Origin: Akkermansiaceae bacterium UBA3385 | Lineage (GTDB): Bacteria > Verrucomicrobiota > Verrucomicrobiia > Verrucomicrobiales > Akkermansiaceae | Assembly: GCA_002358905.1 (NCBI GenBank) | Contig: DEPT01000013.1 | Span: 1-27,800, forward strand | Reading direction: 5' to 3' | Length of the DNA stretch: 27,800 nt | Part shown: positions 8,543-15,820 of the stretch, piece after piece | How the letters are laid out: every line of letters starts with the position of its first letter | How positions within the stretch are numbered: the first letter of the stretch is position 1 | Notes under the pieces: generated by a model | The model's input: the letters and a program-made list of their open reading frames with translations, nothing else | Told to the model about the DNA's origin: nothing | The model's database searches: none | Position numbers and translations under genes: made by a program

Positions 8543-9586
8543 TTATTCTCCTCTCTGGGCGGCGGCACGGTTCAGACGATCCATCATGGCCATACCGAGC
8601 CCCATCTTGGGCAGCTCCTCAGCCACAATCACATCCACCTCCTCGCATTCATCCATGGCACGCATCACAGCAAAGAGACGCACGGCGGCCTCGGCCAGGC
8701 GACCGCTGCCGGGGGAAAGCGGCATCACCTCGTTCCAGCAATCCTGAGCAGCCAGCGGGGAATCACCCTGATAGGTAATCAGGCCATAACGCACCCCCTC
8801 CTGCGGAGAAAATGTTTCCTTCGGGTCGTGCAGCAGAAGCGGTTTGGTGGGGGCATAGTGACTCTTCAGCATGCCTGGGGCATTCGGCGTTGCTGCTTCA
8901 ATATCACTGCCCTTACCCGGCTTCACCACCTTGCAGATTTTACGAAGCTTCTCGCGGGTCACAGGCCCCTCACGCAACACGCGCACAGCGGGGTTGCCCT
9001 TCTCATCCAGGCAGGGCTGCAGAATCGTACTCTCCAGGCCTTCGGAACAGGCGCCGGCATCCAGGACCAAGGGAATGGAACCGCCCAGCTCCTTCAGCAC
9101 TGCCGGAGCACTCGTGGGGGAAATATGGCCGAAACGGTTAGCGCTCGGCGCAGCAACAGGATGCCCCAGCGCACGGGAAACAGCACGCATCACCTCATGA
9201 CTCGTCACTCGGCAGGCAACTGTGGGCAGACCGCTGGTCACAATATCCGGCACGCATTCCTTGCGCGGCAGCACCAGCGTCATCGGTCCCGGCCAGAATT
9301 CCTTCACCAGCTTATCCACCAGCGGCTGAAGCTCCGCCGGCACCTCGGTGATATCCTTCAAGGCCTTACCATTCGGCAGGTGGCAGATAAGCGGGTCGAA
9401 ACTCGGGCGCCCCTTCACTTCAAAAACCTTTGCCACGGCATCCGGGTTAAAAGCATCCGCACCCAGGCCATACACCGTCTCTGTGGGAATAGCCACTAAG
9501 CCCCCCTCTGCCAGCACAGCAGCGGCTTCTTTATAGATTTTGCGACAATCCTCCAACGGGTCCACCTCAATCACACGAGTCTCCAT
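8543..9586 (-). CDS. sua5: L-threonylcarbamoyladenylate synthase, Sua5 type
   Basis: Makes threonylcarbamoyl-AMP from threonine, bicarbonate and ATP, the first step of the universal t6A modification of ANN-decoding tRNAs. The N-terminal YrdC domain (about 1-205) shows PTETVYGLG (34-42), KGRPSFDPL (58-66) and APSANRFG; the C-terminal Sua5 domain follows from about 240. 347 residues matches the long Sua5 form rather than short TsaC. It is the first gene of a five-gene minus-strand operon whose other members (SCP2-like, alcohol and aldehyde dehydrogenases, PH-like) have no known link to tRNA modification. The predicted promoter leaves essentially no leader. Confidence 0.95.
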   Translation of the reverse strand: METRVIEVDPLEDCRKIYKEAAAVLAEGGLVAIPTETVYGLGADAFNPDAVAKVFEVKGRPSFDPLICHLPNGKALKDITEVPAELQPLVDKLVKEFWPGPMTLVLPRKECVPDIVTSGLPTVACRVTSHEVMRAVSRALGHPVAAPSANRFGHISPTSAPAVLKELGGSIPLVLDAGACSEGLESTILQPCLDEKGNPAVRVLREGPVTREKLRKICKVVKPGKGSDIEAATPNAPGMLKSHYAPTKPLLLHDPKETFSPQEGVRYGLITYQGDSPLAAQDCWNEVMPLSPGSGRLAEAAVRLFAVMRAMDECEEVDVIVAEELPKMGLGMAMMDRLNRAAAQRGE

Positions 9587-9592
9587 GCCGCA

Positions 9593-9621
9593 ATCTTAGA
9601 CCACACTCCACCAAAAGTCAA
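9593..9621 (-). promoter_or_regulatory. Putative sua5 operon promoter, leaderless
   Basis: On the minus strand TTGACT (9616-9621), 17 bases, TAAGAT (9593-9598). The -10 box ends 6 bases before the ATG, so the transcript would start at the start codon. The same TTGACT -35 is used by the divergent promoter nearby and the ugd promoter. Confidence 0.5.
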
Positions 9622-9656
9622 TCATAATGCAGCATTCAGAGCGTGTTTCTGAGGGC

Positions 9657-9685
9657 TTGACTCTGCCCCCACCCCGTGCTATAAG
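9657..9685 (+). promoter_or_regulatory. Putative promoter of the membrane protein-AAA ATPase pair
   Basis: TTGACT (9657-9662), a 17-base spacer and TATAAG (9680-9685). The predicted start near 9692 would leave a leader of roughly 19 bases before the ATG at 9711. This excludes the longer reading frame that begins at 9627, upstream of the promoter. Confidence 0.6.
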
Positions 9686-9710
9686 GTGTGAAACAGCTAC
9701 CCTCTTACGA

Positions 9711-10061
9711 ATGACACCGCACGAGCAAAAGACAGCGCTCAGAACAGCACTCCTCAGCTTATTCGCAGGAATCGCCCTCTGGTTTTTCCCATCTGCACAG
9801 GCAAATAAGGCAGGAACACTGCTGCTAGCCATCGGCCTGTCCGCAACGCTGCTCTGGGCCGGCAATACCCACTTCAGCCGCAGACTCAGAACAAAGGCAA
9901 CAAAACGAAAGCAGGACCAGCCGGCCACACCTCTGACAGAGGATAACATTAACCAGGCATACCGCATCCTCACACTGCAGGATGACGGCCGCCGCCATTA
10001 TGAAAAGCTCCCTCCGGAGGTGCGCAGAAAAAGCATTTTCGGCGGAAAGATGATAGATTAA
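9711..10061 (+). CDS. Small two-helix membrane protein, unknown function
   Basis: A 116-residue protein that I do not recognise. It has two hydrophobic segments (about 14-28 and 36-51) joined by a short loop, then a basic stretch (RRLRTKATKRKQ) and a soluble C-terminal tail with NQAYRILTLQDDGRRHYEKL, which predicts both termini in the cytoplasm. The frame is open upstream to 9627, but the promoter at 9657-9685 makes the ATG at 9711 the better start. It ends 22 bases before a AAA ATPase gene on the same strand and is almost certainly co-transcribed with it, so a membrane partner role for that ATPase is a fair guess. No Shine-Dalgarno is visible. Confidence 0.75.
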   Translation: MTPHEQKTALRTALLSLFAGIALWFFPSAQANKAGTLLLAIGLSATLLWAGNTHFSRRLRTKATKRKQDQPATPLTEDNINQAYRILTLQDDGRRHYEKLPPEVRRKSIFGGKMID

Positions 10062-10083
10062 GCCCACCCCGCACTACCACACT

Positions 10084-10971
10084 ATGATATACCTGGAAGA
10101 GTTCAAGGTCGTACCACCGGCACATGCCGAAAGCATTCTGAACAACATCTGCAACAAGCACTGCACGCGGCAATACTATCCCTTCCGCGTATTCGACGCC
10201 CCCATTCCGCCCCTGAAACTCGGCAATATCACCATTCTGTACGGCGGCAATGGCTCAGGCAAAACCACCCTGCTCAACCTCATGGCAGAAAAGTTAAAAC
10301 TGCCTCGGAACACACCCTTTAACCGTACTCCCTTCTTCTCTGATTTCGTGGAATCATGCTGCACCATGCGAATTGCGGGAGAGGACACCGGGTATCCGGA
10401 ACCCATTCCCTACGAAAGCCGCTTCATCGGCAGCGATGACGTGTTCGACCACATTCTGAATCTTCGTGAGCAGAATGACGCCCGGCACCTGGCAGCAGGC
10501 CGGGCAGCCCGGCAGTGGGGGCAGGAAAATTACCGCCGCATGCGCCTGGATTCATACGAACAAGGCGGGTATGATGCATTTCTCACGCACATGGAAGCCC
10601 GGCACAGCACCCGCGGCAGATTCGTGCGACACCGTGCACAGGAAGCAGAACGGGAATACTCCAACGGAGAAAGCGCCTTTATCTATTTCACAGAAGCCAT
10701 TGCAGAGCGCGGGCTCTACCTGCTGGACGAGCCGGAAAACAGTCTCTCACCCAATCTGCAGCTCGACCTGGTGAAATTCCTGTCGTCCAGCGCGGTATGC
10801 GGGGCACAGCTGGTCATGGCCACGCACTCCCCCCTTCTCCTCAGTCTTCCCGGCGCCACGGTCTATGATCTGGACCACCGACCAATAAGCATACGCCCCT
10901 GGCATGAACTGGAAAACGTCCGACTGTTGTATGATTTCTTCCAACAGCACCAGAATGAATTCAACCACTAA
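10084..10971 (+). CDS. ABC-type AAA family ATPase, soluble
   Basis: A 295-residue single-domain ATPase without transporter membrane parts. Walker A is GGNGSGKTT (54-62), an ABC-like signature SNGES is at 193-197, Walker B is LYLLDEPE (211-218) and the switch His248 lies in MATHSPLLL. The lead-in YYPFRVF...LGNITILYGGNGSGKTT and the PFNRTPFFSDF segment resemble a widespread family of small AAA ATPases of unknown role. The last residues are ordinary, and no C-terminal Toprim or nuclease domain is attached, so it is not an OLD nuclease. It lies 22 bases after a small membrane protein gene. I see no terminator between it and trpB. Function unknown. Confidence 0.85.
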   Translation: MIYLEEFKVVPPAHAESILNNICNKHCTRQYYPFRVFDAPIPPLKLGNITILYGGNGSGKTTLLNLMAEKLKLPRNTPFNRTPFFSDFVESCCTMRIAGEDTGYPEPIPYESRFIGSDDVFDHILNLREQNDARHLAAGRAARQWGQENYRRMRLDSYEQGGYDAFLTHMEARHSTRGRFVRHRAQEAEREYSNGESAFIYFTEAIAERGLYLLDEPENSLSPNLQLDLVKFLSSSAVCGAQLVMATHSPLLLSLPGATVYDLDHRPISIRPWHELENVRLLYDFFQQHQNEFNH

Positions 10972-11067
10972 CCGCCCCCGGAGCAAGGTAGAATTATCCG
11001 GAAACACAATTCAGGCACCCCTAAAAACGTGAAATTGCGATTTAACGGGGTCATGCAGCGTTTTTGG

Positions 11068-11093
11068 GCGCAAGCCACGGAAAATCCTTGCGC
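11068..11093 (+). other. Hairpin in the region before trpB
   Basis: GCGCAAG (11068-11074) and CTTGCGC (11087-11093) form a perfect 7-bp stem with a 12-base loop, ending 21 bases before the trpB ATG. It is followed by an A run rather than a T run, so it is not a terminator for the plus strand. It could be an mRNA leader structure or chance. No Trp-codon leader peptide is evident. Confidence 0.3.
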
Positions 11094-11114
11094 GCATAAA
11101 AAAAATGGAATACT

Positions 11115-12344
11115 ATGCCACGCGACATGGATTTCCGCACATATCTTCGCAATTATCCTGATGCAAACGGTTACTACGGTCGCTTCGGCGGTGCCTACCT
11201 CCCCAAGGAGCTCGAACCGGCATTCAAGGAAATTACCGATGCCTATAACGACATCTGCCAGTCTGCCCAGTTCATCAATGAGCTGCGCCGCATCCGCAAG
11301 CAATTCCAGGGCCGCCCCACACCGGTGTACCACTGCGAGCGGCTTTCCCGCCTGGTGGGTGGAGCCCAGATTTACCTGAAGCGCGAAGACCTGAACCACA
11401 CCGGCGCCCACAAGCTCAACCACTGCATGGGCGAAGGTCTTCTGGCCAAATTCATGGGCAAGAAGAAAATCATTGCTGAAACAGGCGCCGGCCAGCACGG
11501 CGTGGCTCTGGCCACCGCCGCAGCCTACTTCGGGCTGGAATGTGAAATCCACATGGGCGCAGTCGACATCGCCAAGCAGGCTCCCAATGTCACCCGCATG
11601 AAGATGCTGGGTGCCAATGTGGTATGTGTCACCCACGGTCTGCAGACTCTCAAGGAAGCCGTGGACAGCGCCTTCGAGGCCTACCTGCGCGACTACAAGA
11701 ACGCCATTTACTGTATCGGCTCCGTGCTGGGGCCGCACCCCTTCCCCATGATGGTGCGCGACTTCCAGATGGTCATCGGCCACGAGGCCCGCGCCCAGTT
11801 CGAGGAAATGACCGGCCACCTGCCGGACGTTGTATGCGCCTGCGTGGGCGGCGGCTCCAACGCCATGGGCATGTTCCCCGCCTTCCTTGGTGACCCGGTG
11901 GAAATCTACGGCGTGGAACCGCTGGGGCATGGCCCGGCTCTGGGGCAGCACTCTGCCTCCATCACCTATGGAACCGAAGGCATCATGCACGGCTTCAACT
12001 CCATCATGCTCAAGGATGAAAACGGCGAACCCGGTCCGGTTTACTCCGTTGCCAGTGGCCTGGACTATCCCTCCGTGGGTCCGGAACACGCCTTCCTGCA
12101 CGACATCGGACGCGTGAAATACGACACCGTGAGCGATGAAGAAGCCGTTGACGCCTTCTTCAAGCTCTGCCGATACGAAGGCATCATCCCCGCACTGGAA
12201 AGCTCCCACGCCGTGGCCTTCGCCATCCGCAAGGCCAAGGAAATGCGCCGCGGTTCCATCCTTGCCAACTGCTCCGGCCGTGGCGATAAGGACGTTGACT
12301 ACATCGCAGAGCATTTCGGCTATGGCGATGAACACAAATTCTGA
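11115..12344 (+). CDS. trpB: Tryptophan synthase beta chain
   Basis: PLP enzyme that condenses indole with L-serine to L-tryptophan, normally bound to TrpA. 409 residues. The PLP Lys100 lies in NHTGAHKLNH, the catalytic Glu122 in AETGAGQHG and the phosphate-binding GGGSN at 245-249. Spacings between these (22 and 145 residues) equal those of the Salmonella enzyme, so this is the canonical TrpB1 form. The usual HKxNN is HKLNH here. SGLDYPSVGPEH and NCSGRGDKD complete the set. No trpA or other trp gene lies nearby: its neighbours are an ATPase and, after a strong terminator, ugd. GGA sits 6 bases before the ATG. The alpha subunit must be elsewhere, or the enzyme uses free indole, which the gut can supply; that is speculation. 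Confidence 0.96.
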   Translation: MPRDMDFRTYLRNYPDANGYYGRFGGAYLPKELEPAFKEITDAYNDICQSAQFINELRRIRKQFQGRPTPVYHCERLSRLVGGAQIYLKREDLNHTGAHKLNHCMGEGLLAKFMGKKKIIAETGAGQHGVALATAAAYFGLECEIHMGAVDIAKQAPNVTRMKMLGANVVCVTHGLQTLKEAVDSAFEAYLRDYKNAIYCIGSVLGPHPFPMMVRDFQMVIGHEARAQFEEMTGHLPDVVCACVGGGSNAMGMFPAFLGDPVEIYGVEPLGHGPALGQHSASITYGTEGIMHGFNSIMLKDENGEPGPVYSVASGLDYPSVGPEHAFLHDIGRVKYDTVSDEEAVDAFFKLCRYEGIIPALESSHAVAFAIRKAKEMRRGSILANCSGRGDKDVDYIAEHFGYGDEHKF

Positions 12345-12367
12345 TTTACTGACAAATCTTTGCTCCG

Positions 12368-12404
12368 GGCCGCCGCAGATGCCATGTCTGCGGCGGCCTT
12401 CTTT
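12368..12404 (+). terminator. Strong intrinsic terminator after trpB
   Basis: GGCCGCCGCAGA (12368-12379) and TCTGCGGCGGCC (12387-12398) form a perfect 12-bp stem with a 7-base loop, followed by TTCTTT. It begins 24 bases past the trpB stop and isolates trpB from ugd. Confidence 0.88.
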
Positions 12405-12479
12405 CCGGCATCCCCGCCCTCCTCGGAATAATTTCACACATAAAAAAGTATAACAAACCGGCAAAACAAAAGAAATCAC

Positions 12480-12509
12480 TTGACTACCAGCCCACTTATG
12501 CGATATAAA
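12480..12509 (+). promoter_or_regulatory. Putative ugd-glf promoter
   Basis: TTGACT (12480-12485), an 18-base spacer and TATAAA (12504-12509). Transcription would start near 12516, giving a leader of about 65 bases, the longest of the promoters seen here. No riboswitch-like fold is evident in it. The rest of 12405-12480 holds nothing recognisable. Confidence 0.55.
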
Positions 12510-12580
12510 AACACACAGTAACAGGGCGTCATTCCCCCGTCTCTTTCAGTCGTTTTTTACAACAACCAAACTACAGAAAT

Positions 12581-13891
12581 ATGAACATCGCAATGGTAGG
12601 CACAGGCTATGTGGGCCTGGTCAGCGGCACTTGCTTCGCAGAAATGGGTAACACCGTCACATGCGTGGACGTAAACGAAAAGAAAATCGAAGACCTCAAG
12701 AAGGGTATCATGCCCATCTATGAACCCGGTCTCAAGGAAATGGTGCTGCAGAATGCTGAAGCCGGTCGTCTCCTTTTCTCCACCAGTCTCGCCTCCTGCA
12801 TCGATGATGCAGACGTTGTCTTCTCCGCCGTGGGCACCCCGCCGGATGAAGACGGCTCTGCCGACCTGCGCTACGTGCTCGAAGTAGCCCGCGAATTCGG
12901 CCGCAACATCAAGAAATACACCCTCCTCATCACCAAGAGCACCGTGCCTGTCGGCACCTGGGCCAAGGTCAAGAAGGCTGTACAGGAAGAGCTCGACAAG
13001 CGCGGCGTCAGCGTGCCCTTCGGCGTGGCCAGCAACCCGGAATTCCTCAAGGAAGGCACCGCTATCGAAGACTTCACCAAGCCCGACCGCGTGGTGGTAG
13101 GTGTGGAAGATGAGCGCGCCGCCAAGCTCATGCGCCATCTGTATCGTCCCTTCATGCTCTCCGGCGACCGCGTGCAGATCTGCGATATCCCCAGCGCAGA
13201 GATGATCAAGTACGCCGCCAACAGTATGCTTGCCACCCGTATCTCCTTCATGAACGACGTGGCAAACCTCTGCGAACTCGTCGGCGCTAACGTGGATGCC
13301 GTTCGTCGCGGCATCGGCTCCGATGACCGTATCGGCAAGAAGTTCCTCTACCCCGGCTGCGGCTACGGCGGCTCCTGCTTCCCGAAGGACGTGAAGGCCC
13401 TCATCCGCAGTGGTGCAGAGCTCGGCTACCGCATGCGCATTCTCGAAGCCGTGGAAGACGTGAACGAAAAGCAGAAGACCATTCCCTTCACCAAGCTCAA
13501 GGCCGCTATGCCGGAACTCCAGGGCAAGACCATTGCCGTGTGGGGTCTGGCCTTCAAGCCCGGCACAGATGACATGCGCGAAGCCCCCTCCCTCACCCTC
13601 ATCCAGTCCCTGCTGGAAAGCGGCTGCAAGGTGCGCGCGTTCGACCCCGTCGCCATCACCGAGGCCAAGCGCCGCCTGGGCGAAGACACCATCACCTACT
13701 GCGACGACATGTACGAAGCCTGCATCGATGCCGATGCCCTCGTCATCGTCACCGATTGGAAGCAATTCCGCGTACCCAGCTGGGCCGTACTGCGCAAGAC
13801 CATGCATGGCCGCCTGATTGTAGACGGCCGCAACCTCTACGACCAGGAAGAAGCCAACGACGAAGGTTTCACCTACAAGCGCATCGGCTGA
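12581..13891 (+). CDS. ugd: UDP-glucose 6-dehydrogenase
   Basis: Oxidises UDP-glucose to UDP-glucuronate with two NAD, giving a charged sugar donor for surface polysaccharide. 436 residues, as usual. The Rossmann motif GTGYVG is at 7-12, SNPEFLKEGTAI at 151-162, the active-site Lys210 and Asn214 in EMIKYAANSML, and the catalytic Cys266 in GYGGSCFPKD. The C-terminal UDP-binding part begins with VWGLAFKPGTDDMREAPS. It is followed after 2 bases by glf, so the two form one operon with their own promoter. Related sugar nucleotide dehydrogenases (UDP-ManNAc, GDP-mannose) share the fold, but the motifs fit the UDP-glucose group best. Confidence 0.95.
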   Translation: MNIAMVGTGYVGLVSGTCFAEMGNTVTCVDVNEKKIEDLKKGIMPIYEPGLKEMVLQNAEAGRLLFSTSLASCIDDADVVFSAVGTPPDEDGSADLRYVLEVAREFGRNIKKYTLLITKSTVPVGTWAKVKKAVQEELDKRGVSVPFGVASNPEFLKEGTAIEDFTKPDRVVVGVEDERAAKLMRHLYRPFMLSGDRVQICDIPSAEMIKYAANSMLATRISFMNDVANLCELVGANVDAVRRGIGSDDRIGKKFLYPGCGYGGSCFPKDVKALIRSGAELGYRMRILEAVEDVNEKQKTIPFTKLKAAMPELQGKTIAVWGLAFKPGTDDMREAPSLTLIQSLLESGCKVRAFDPVAITEAKRRLGEDTITYCDDMYEACIDADALVIVTDWKQFRVPSWAVLRKTMHGRLIVDGRNLYDQEEANDEGFTYKRIG

Positions 13892-13893
13892 AT

Positions 13894-15024
13894 ATGAAGC
13901 CCTACGACTACCTCATAGTCGGTTCCGGGCTTTTCGGCGCTACGTTTGCCCACCTTGCACACAAGGTGGGCAAACGCTGTCTTGTCATCGACAAACGTCC
14001 ACACCTTGGCGGCAACATCTACTGCGAAGAGCAGCACGGCATCAACGTACACAAGTACGGCTGCCACATCTTCCACACATCCAGCAAGCAGGTGTGGGAC
14101 TTTGTGAACTCCCTGGTTCCCTTCAACCGCTTCACCAACATGCCCGTGGCAGAGTTCAGGGGCAAGCGTTACAACCTGCCCTTCAACATGAACACCTTCT
14201 ACCAGATGTGGGGCTGCACCACACCGGCAGAAGCCCAGGCCATCATCGAAGAGCAGAAACAGGAAGCCCTGGCAGCTATGCACGCTGCCGGCACCACAGA
14301 GCCCCGCAACCTGGAAGAACAGGCCCTCAGCCTCGTCGGACGGGATATCTACGAGAAACTCATCAAAGGCTACACAGAAAAGCAGTGGGGACGCCCCTGC
14401 TCCGAGCTCCCGGCCTTCATCATACGCCGCCTGCCCGTCCGCTTCGTCTACGACAACAACTACTTCAACGATGCCTACCAGGGCATCCCCATCGGCGGCT
14501 ACAACAAACTCACCACTGCCCTGCTGGAAGACATTGAAACCCGCGTGAACGAGGACTTCTTCTCCCGCAGAGAATACTGGGAATCCCAGGCTGAAAAAAT
14601 CGTCTTCACCGGTAAGATTGATGAATTCTACGGCTACCGCCTCGGCCAGCTGGAATACCGCACCGTCTACTTCGAGGAAGAAACGCTCGACACCCCCAAC
14701 CACCAGGGATGCGCCGTGGTCAACTACACCGAGCGCCACATCCCCTACACCCGAGTCATCGAGCACAAGCACTTCGAATACTTCGGAGATGCCGTCTACA
14801 ACATTCCCCTGACCGTCGTCACCCACGAATTCTCCACCGAATGGACTCCCGGCAGCGAGCCCTTCTACCCGGTGAACGACGAGAAGAACAACGCCCTCTA
14901 CGCCCAGTACAAAGCACTGGCAGATGCCGAGCCCAACGTCATCTTCGGTGGCCGCCTTGCCGAGTACAAATACTACGACATGGCCCCCATCATCGAGCGC
15001 GTCCTCAACATGCAGATTTCCTGA
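13894..15024 (+). CDS. glf: UDP-galactopyranose mutase
   Basis: Flavoenzyme that interconverts UDP-galactopyranose and UDP-galactofuranose, the donor for galactofuranose in surface glycans. 376 residues. The FAD-binding GSGLFG lies at 10-15, followed by HLGGNIYCEEQHGINVHKYG, then GYTEKQWGRPCSELP and GGRLAEYKYYDM near the C-terminus, all hallmarks of bacterial Glf. The start is 2 bases after the ugd stop; the open frame that reaches back to 13756 overlaps ugd and is not used. The last 122 coding bases (from 14891) and the following terminator are duplicated 2.4 kb downstream, beyond a defence-like cassette. The presence of glf implies that the polysaccharide contains galactofuranose. Confidence 0.96.
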   Translation: MKPYDYLIVGSGLFGATFAHLAHKVGKRCLVIDKRPHLGGNIYCEEQHGINVHKYGCHIFHTSSKQVWDFVNSLVPFNRFTNMPVAEFRGKRYNLPFNMNTFYQMWGCTTPAEAQAIIEEQKQEALAAMHAAGTTEPRNLEEQALSLVGRDIYEKLIKGYTEKQWGRPCSELPAFIIRRLPVRFVYDNNYFNDAYQGIPIGGYNKLTTALLEDIETRVNEDFFSRREYWESQAEKIVFTGKIDEFYGYRLGQLEYRTVYFEEETLDTPNHQGCAVVNYTERHIPYTRVIEHKHFEYFGDAVYNIPLTVVTHEFSTEWTPGSEPFYPVNDEKNNALYAQYKALADAEPNVIFGGRLAEYKYYDMAPIIERVLNMQIS

Positions 15025-15083
15025 TTCAGAGGTCTGCCCCGTTTTCCTATACGAAAGCGCCAGCGGTCATACGCTGGCGCTTT
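14891..15083 (+). repeat. Direct repeat, left copy: glf 3' end plus terminator
   Basis: Bases 14891-15012 match 17293-17414 over 122 positions with four differences, all at third codon positions and silent. The part 15013-15083 (last codons, stop, spacer and terminator) matches 17684-17759 less strictly: the codons and the GTTTTCCTATAC segment are the same, the spacer and stem ends differ. The two copies flank the AAA-RloB cassette. Confidence 0.9.
15054..15083. terminator. Terminator shared by convergent glf and rloB-like gene
   Basis: AAAGCGCCAGCG (15054-15065) and CGCTGGCGCTTT (15072-15083) form a perfect 12-bp stem with a 6-base loop. The A and T runs at the stem ends let it work in both directions. 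It lies 29 bases past the glf stop and ends 2 bases before the stop codon of the convergent RloB-like gene. Confidence 0.7.
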
Positions 15084-15085
15084 AA

Positions 15086-15820
15086 TCATATATCTCCTAC
15101 ATCAACACCAGCGCTCGTAAGCAAACGGTGTATGTGAGACACCATATCACTTTTACAAAAAAGAGAACCGCTCTTTTGCGAGGCCATAAGATTCTTCAAA
15201 TGCTCAACCGTAAGCCTAGGAAACGGCAGTTTTCCCTTTTTGTAATGAGCAAGGTTATGTACTCTCAGAAACTCGTGAAAAAAGGCAGCAAACCGGCGTC
15301 GCTCAATGGGATACTGCAAATAATTCAGTTGCGAATCACCCCTTCGTGTAACTGTTCCAGAGCAAACACTATGCCACGCTTCTACAACATGCAGAGGATA
15401 ATGCATAAGCAAAAAATCCTCGAACTTGTGTATATTATATAAAACAGAATACTGCTGCAGACGCCTTCTCTCCTCTGCATGTTTATCATCATAGGCATCG
15501 CGCATTACAATATCGTCATCCATCCAGATGTCAACCGGCGGCGCATCTTGTGCAGTGTTATGTTTATCGAGAGCTTGCTGAATCCTGGCATAAGTACCAC
15601 CACCAGCAGATACAACCTTCCACGTCTCCTGTGGCTCTCCATACTCACGAACCAACTGCAACAACTGAGAAATGTAATTTTCCTCAGAATCGCCCTCCAC
15701 AATATAATGGCAAACTTTTTGCCGGACTTCCCGGGATTCCGTTATATCAAAGGGTAAACTTATGTTACTCATGGCTTGAGCATTATACAGATTAAATGTG
15801 AGCATGAGGAATTCCGGCAT
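15086..15820 (-). CDS. RloB-like protein, second gene of an AbiL-type pair
   Basis: A Toprim-like putative nuclease of the RloB / AbiLii family, found with AAA ATPases in phage-defence loci. Seen (numbering from the longest start): HYIVEGDSEENYI with the Toprim-type Glu42, an acidic cluster WMDDDIV (Asp101-103) in the DxD position, and HKFEDFLLMHY (131-141), which fits the family's CFExWLLxH-like block. 244 residues from the ATG at 15820; ATGs at 15805 (GGAA 8 bases upstream) or 15772 are also possible and reduce or remove the overlap with the ATPase gene, whose stop is at 15792. The overlap or close spacing implies co-translation with the ATPase. RloB was first noted beside type I restriction genes; none are here. 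Confidence 0.82.
   Translation of the reverse strand: MPEFLMLTFNLYNAQAMSNISLPFDITESREVRQKVCHYIVEGDSEENYISQLLQLVREYGEPQETWKVVSAGGGTYARIQQALDKHNTAQDAPPVDIWMDDDIVMRDAYDDKHAEERRRLQQYSVLYNIHKFEDFLLMHYPLHVVEAWHSVCSGTVTRRGDSQLNYLQYPIERRRFAAFFHEFLRVHNLAHYKKGKLPFPRLTVEHLKNLMASQKSGSLFCKSDMVSHIHRLLTSAGVDVGDI

Noticed and set aside
10968..12479. 503-residue open frame on the minus strand opposite trpB
   Set aside because: It mirrors trpB, whose motifs are certain; the protein has repeats of Gly, Val and His typical of antisense frames in GC-rich genes.
12557..13807. 416-residue open frame on the minus strand opposite ugd
   Set aside because: It is the antisense of ugd, shows no domain, and has antisense-type composition.
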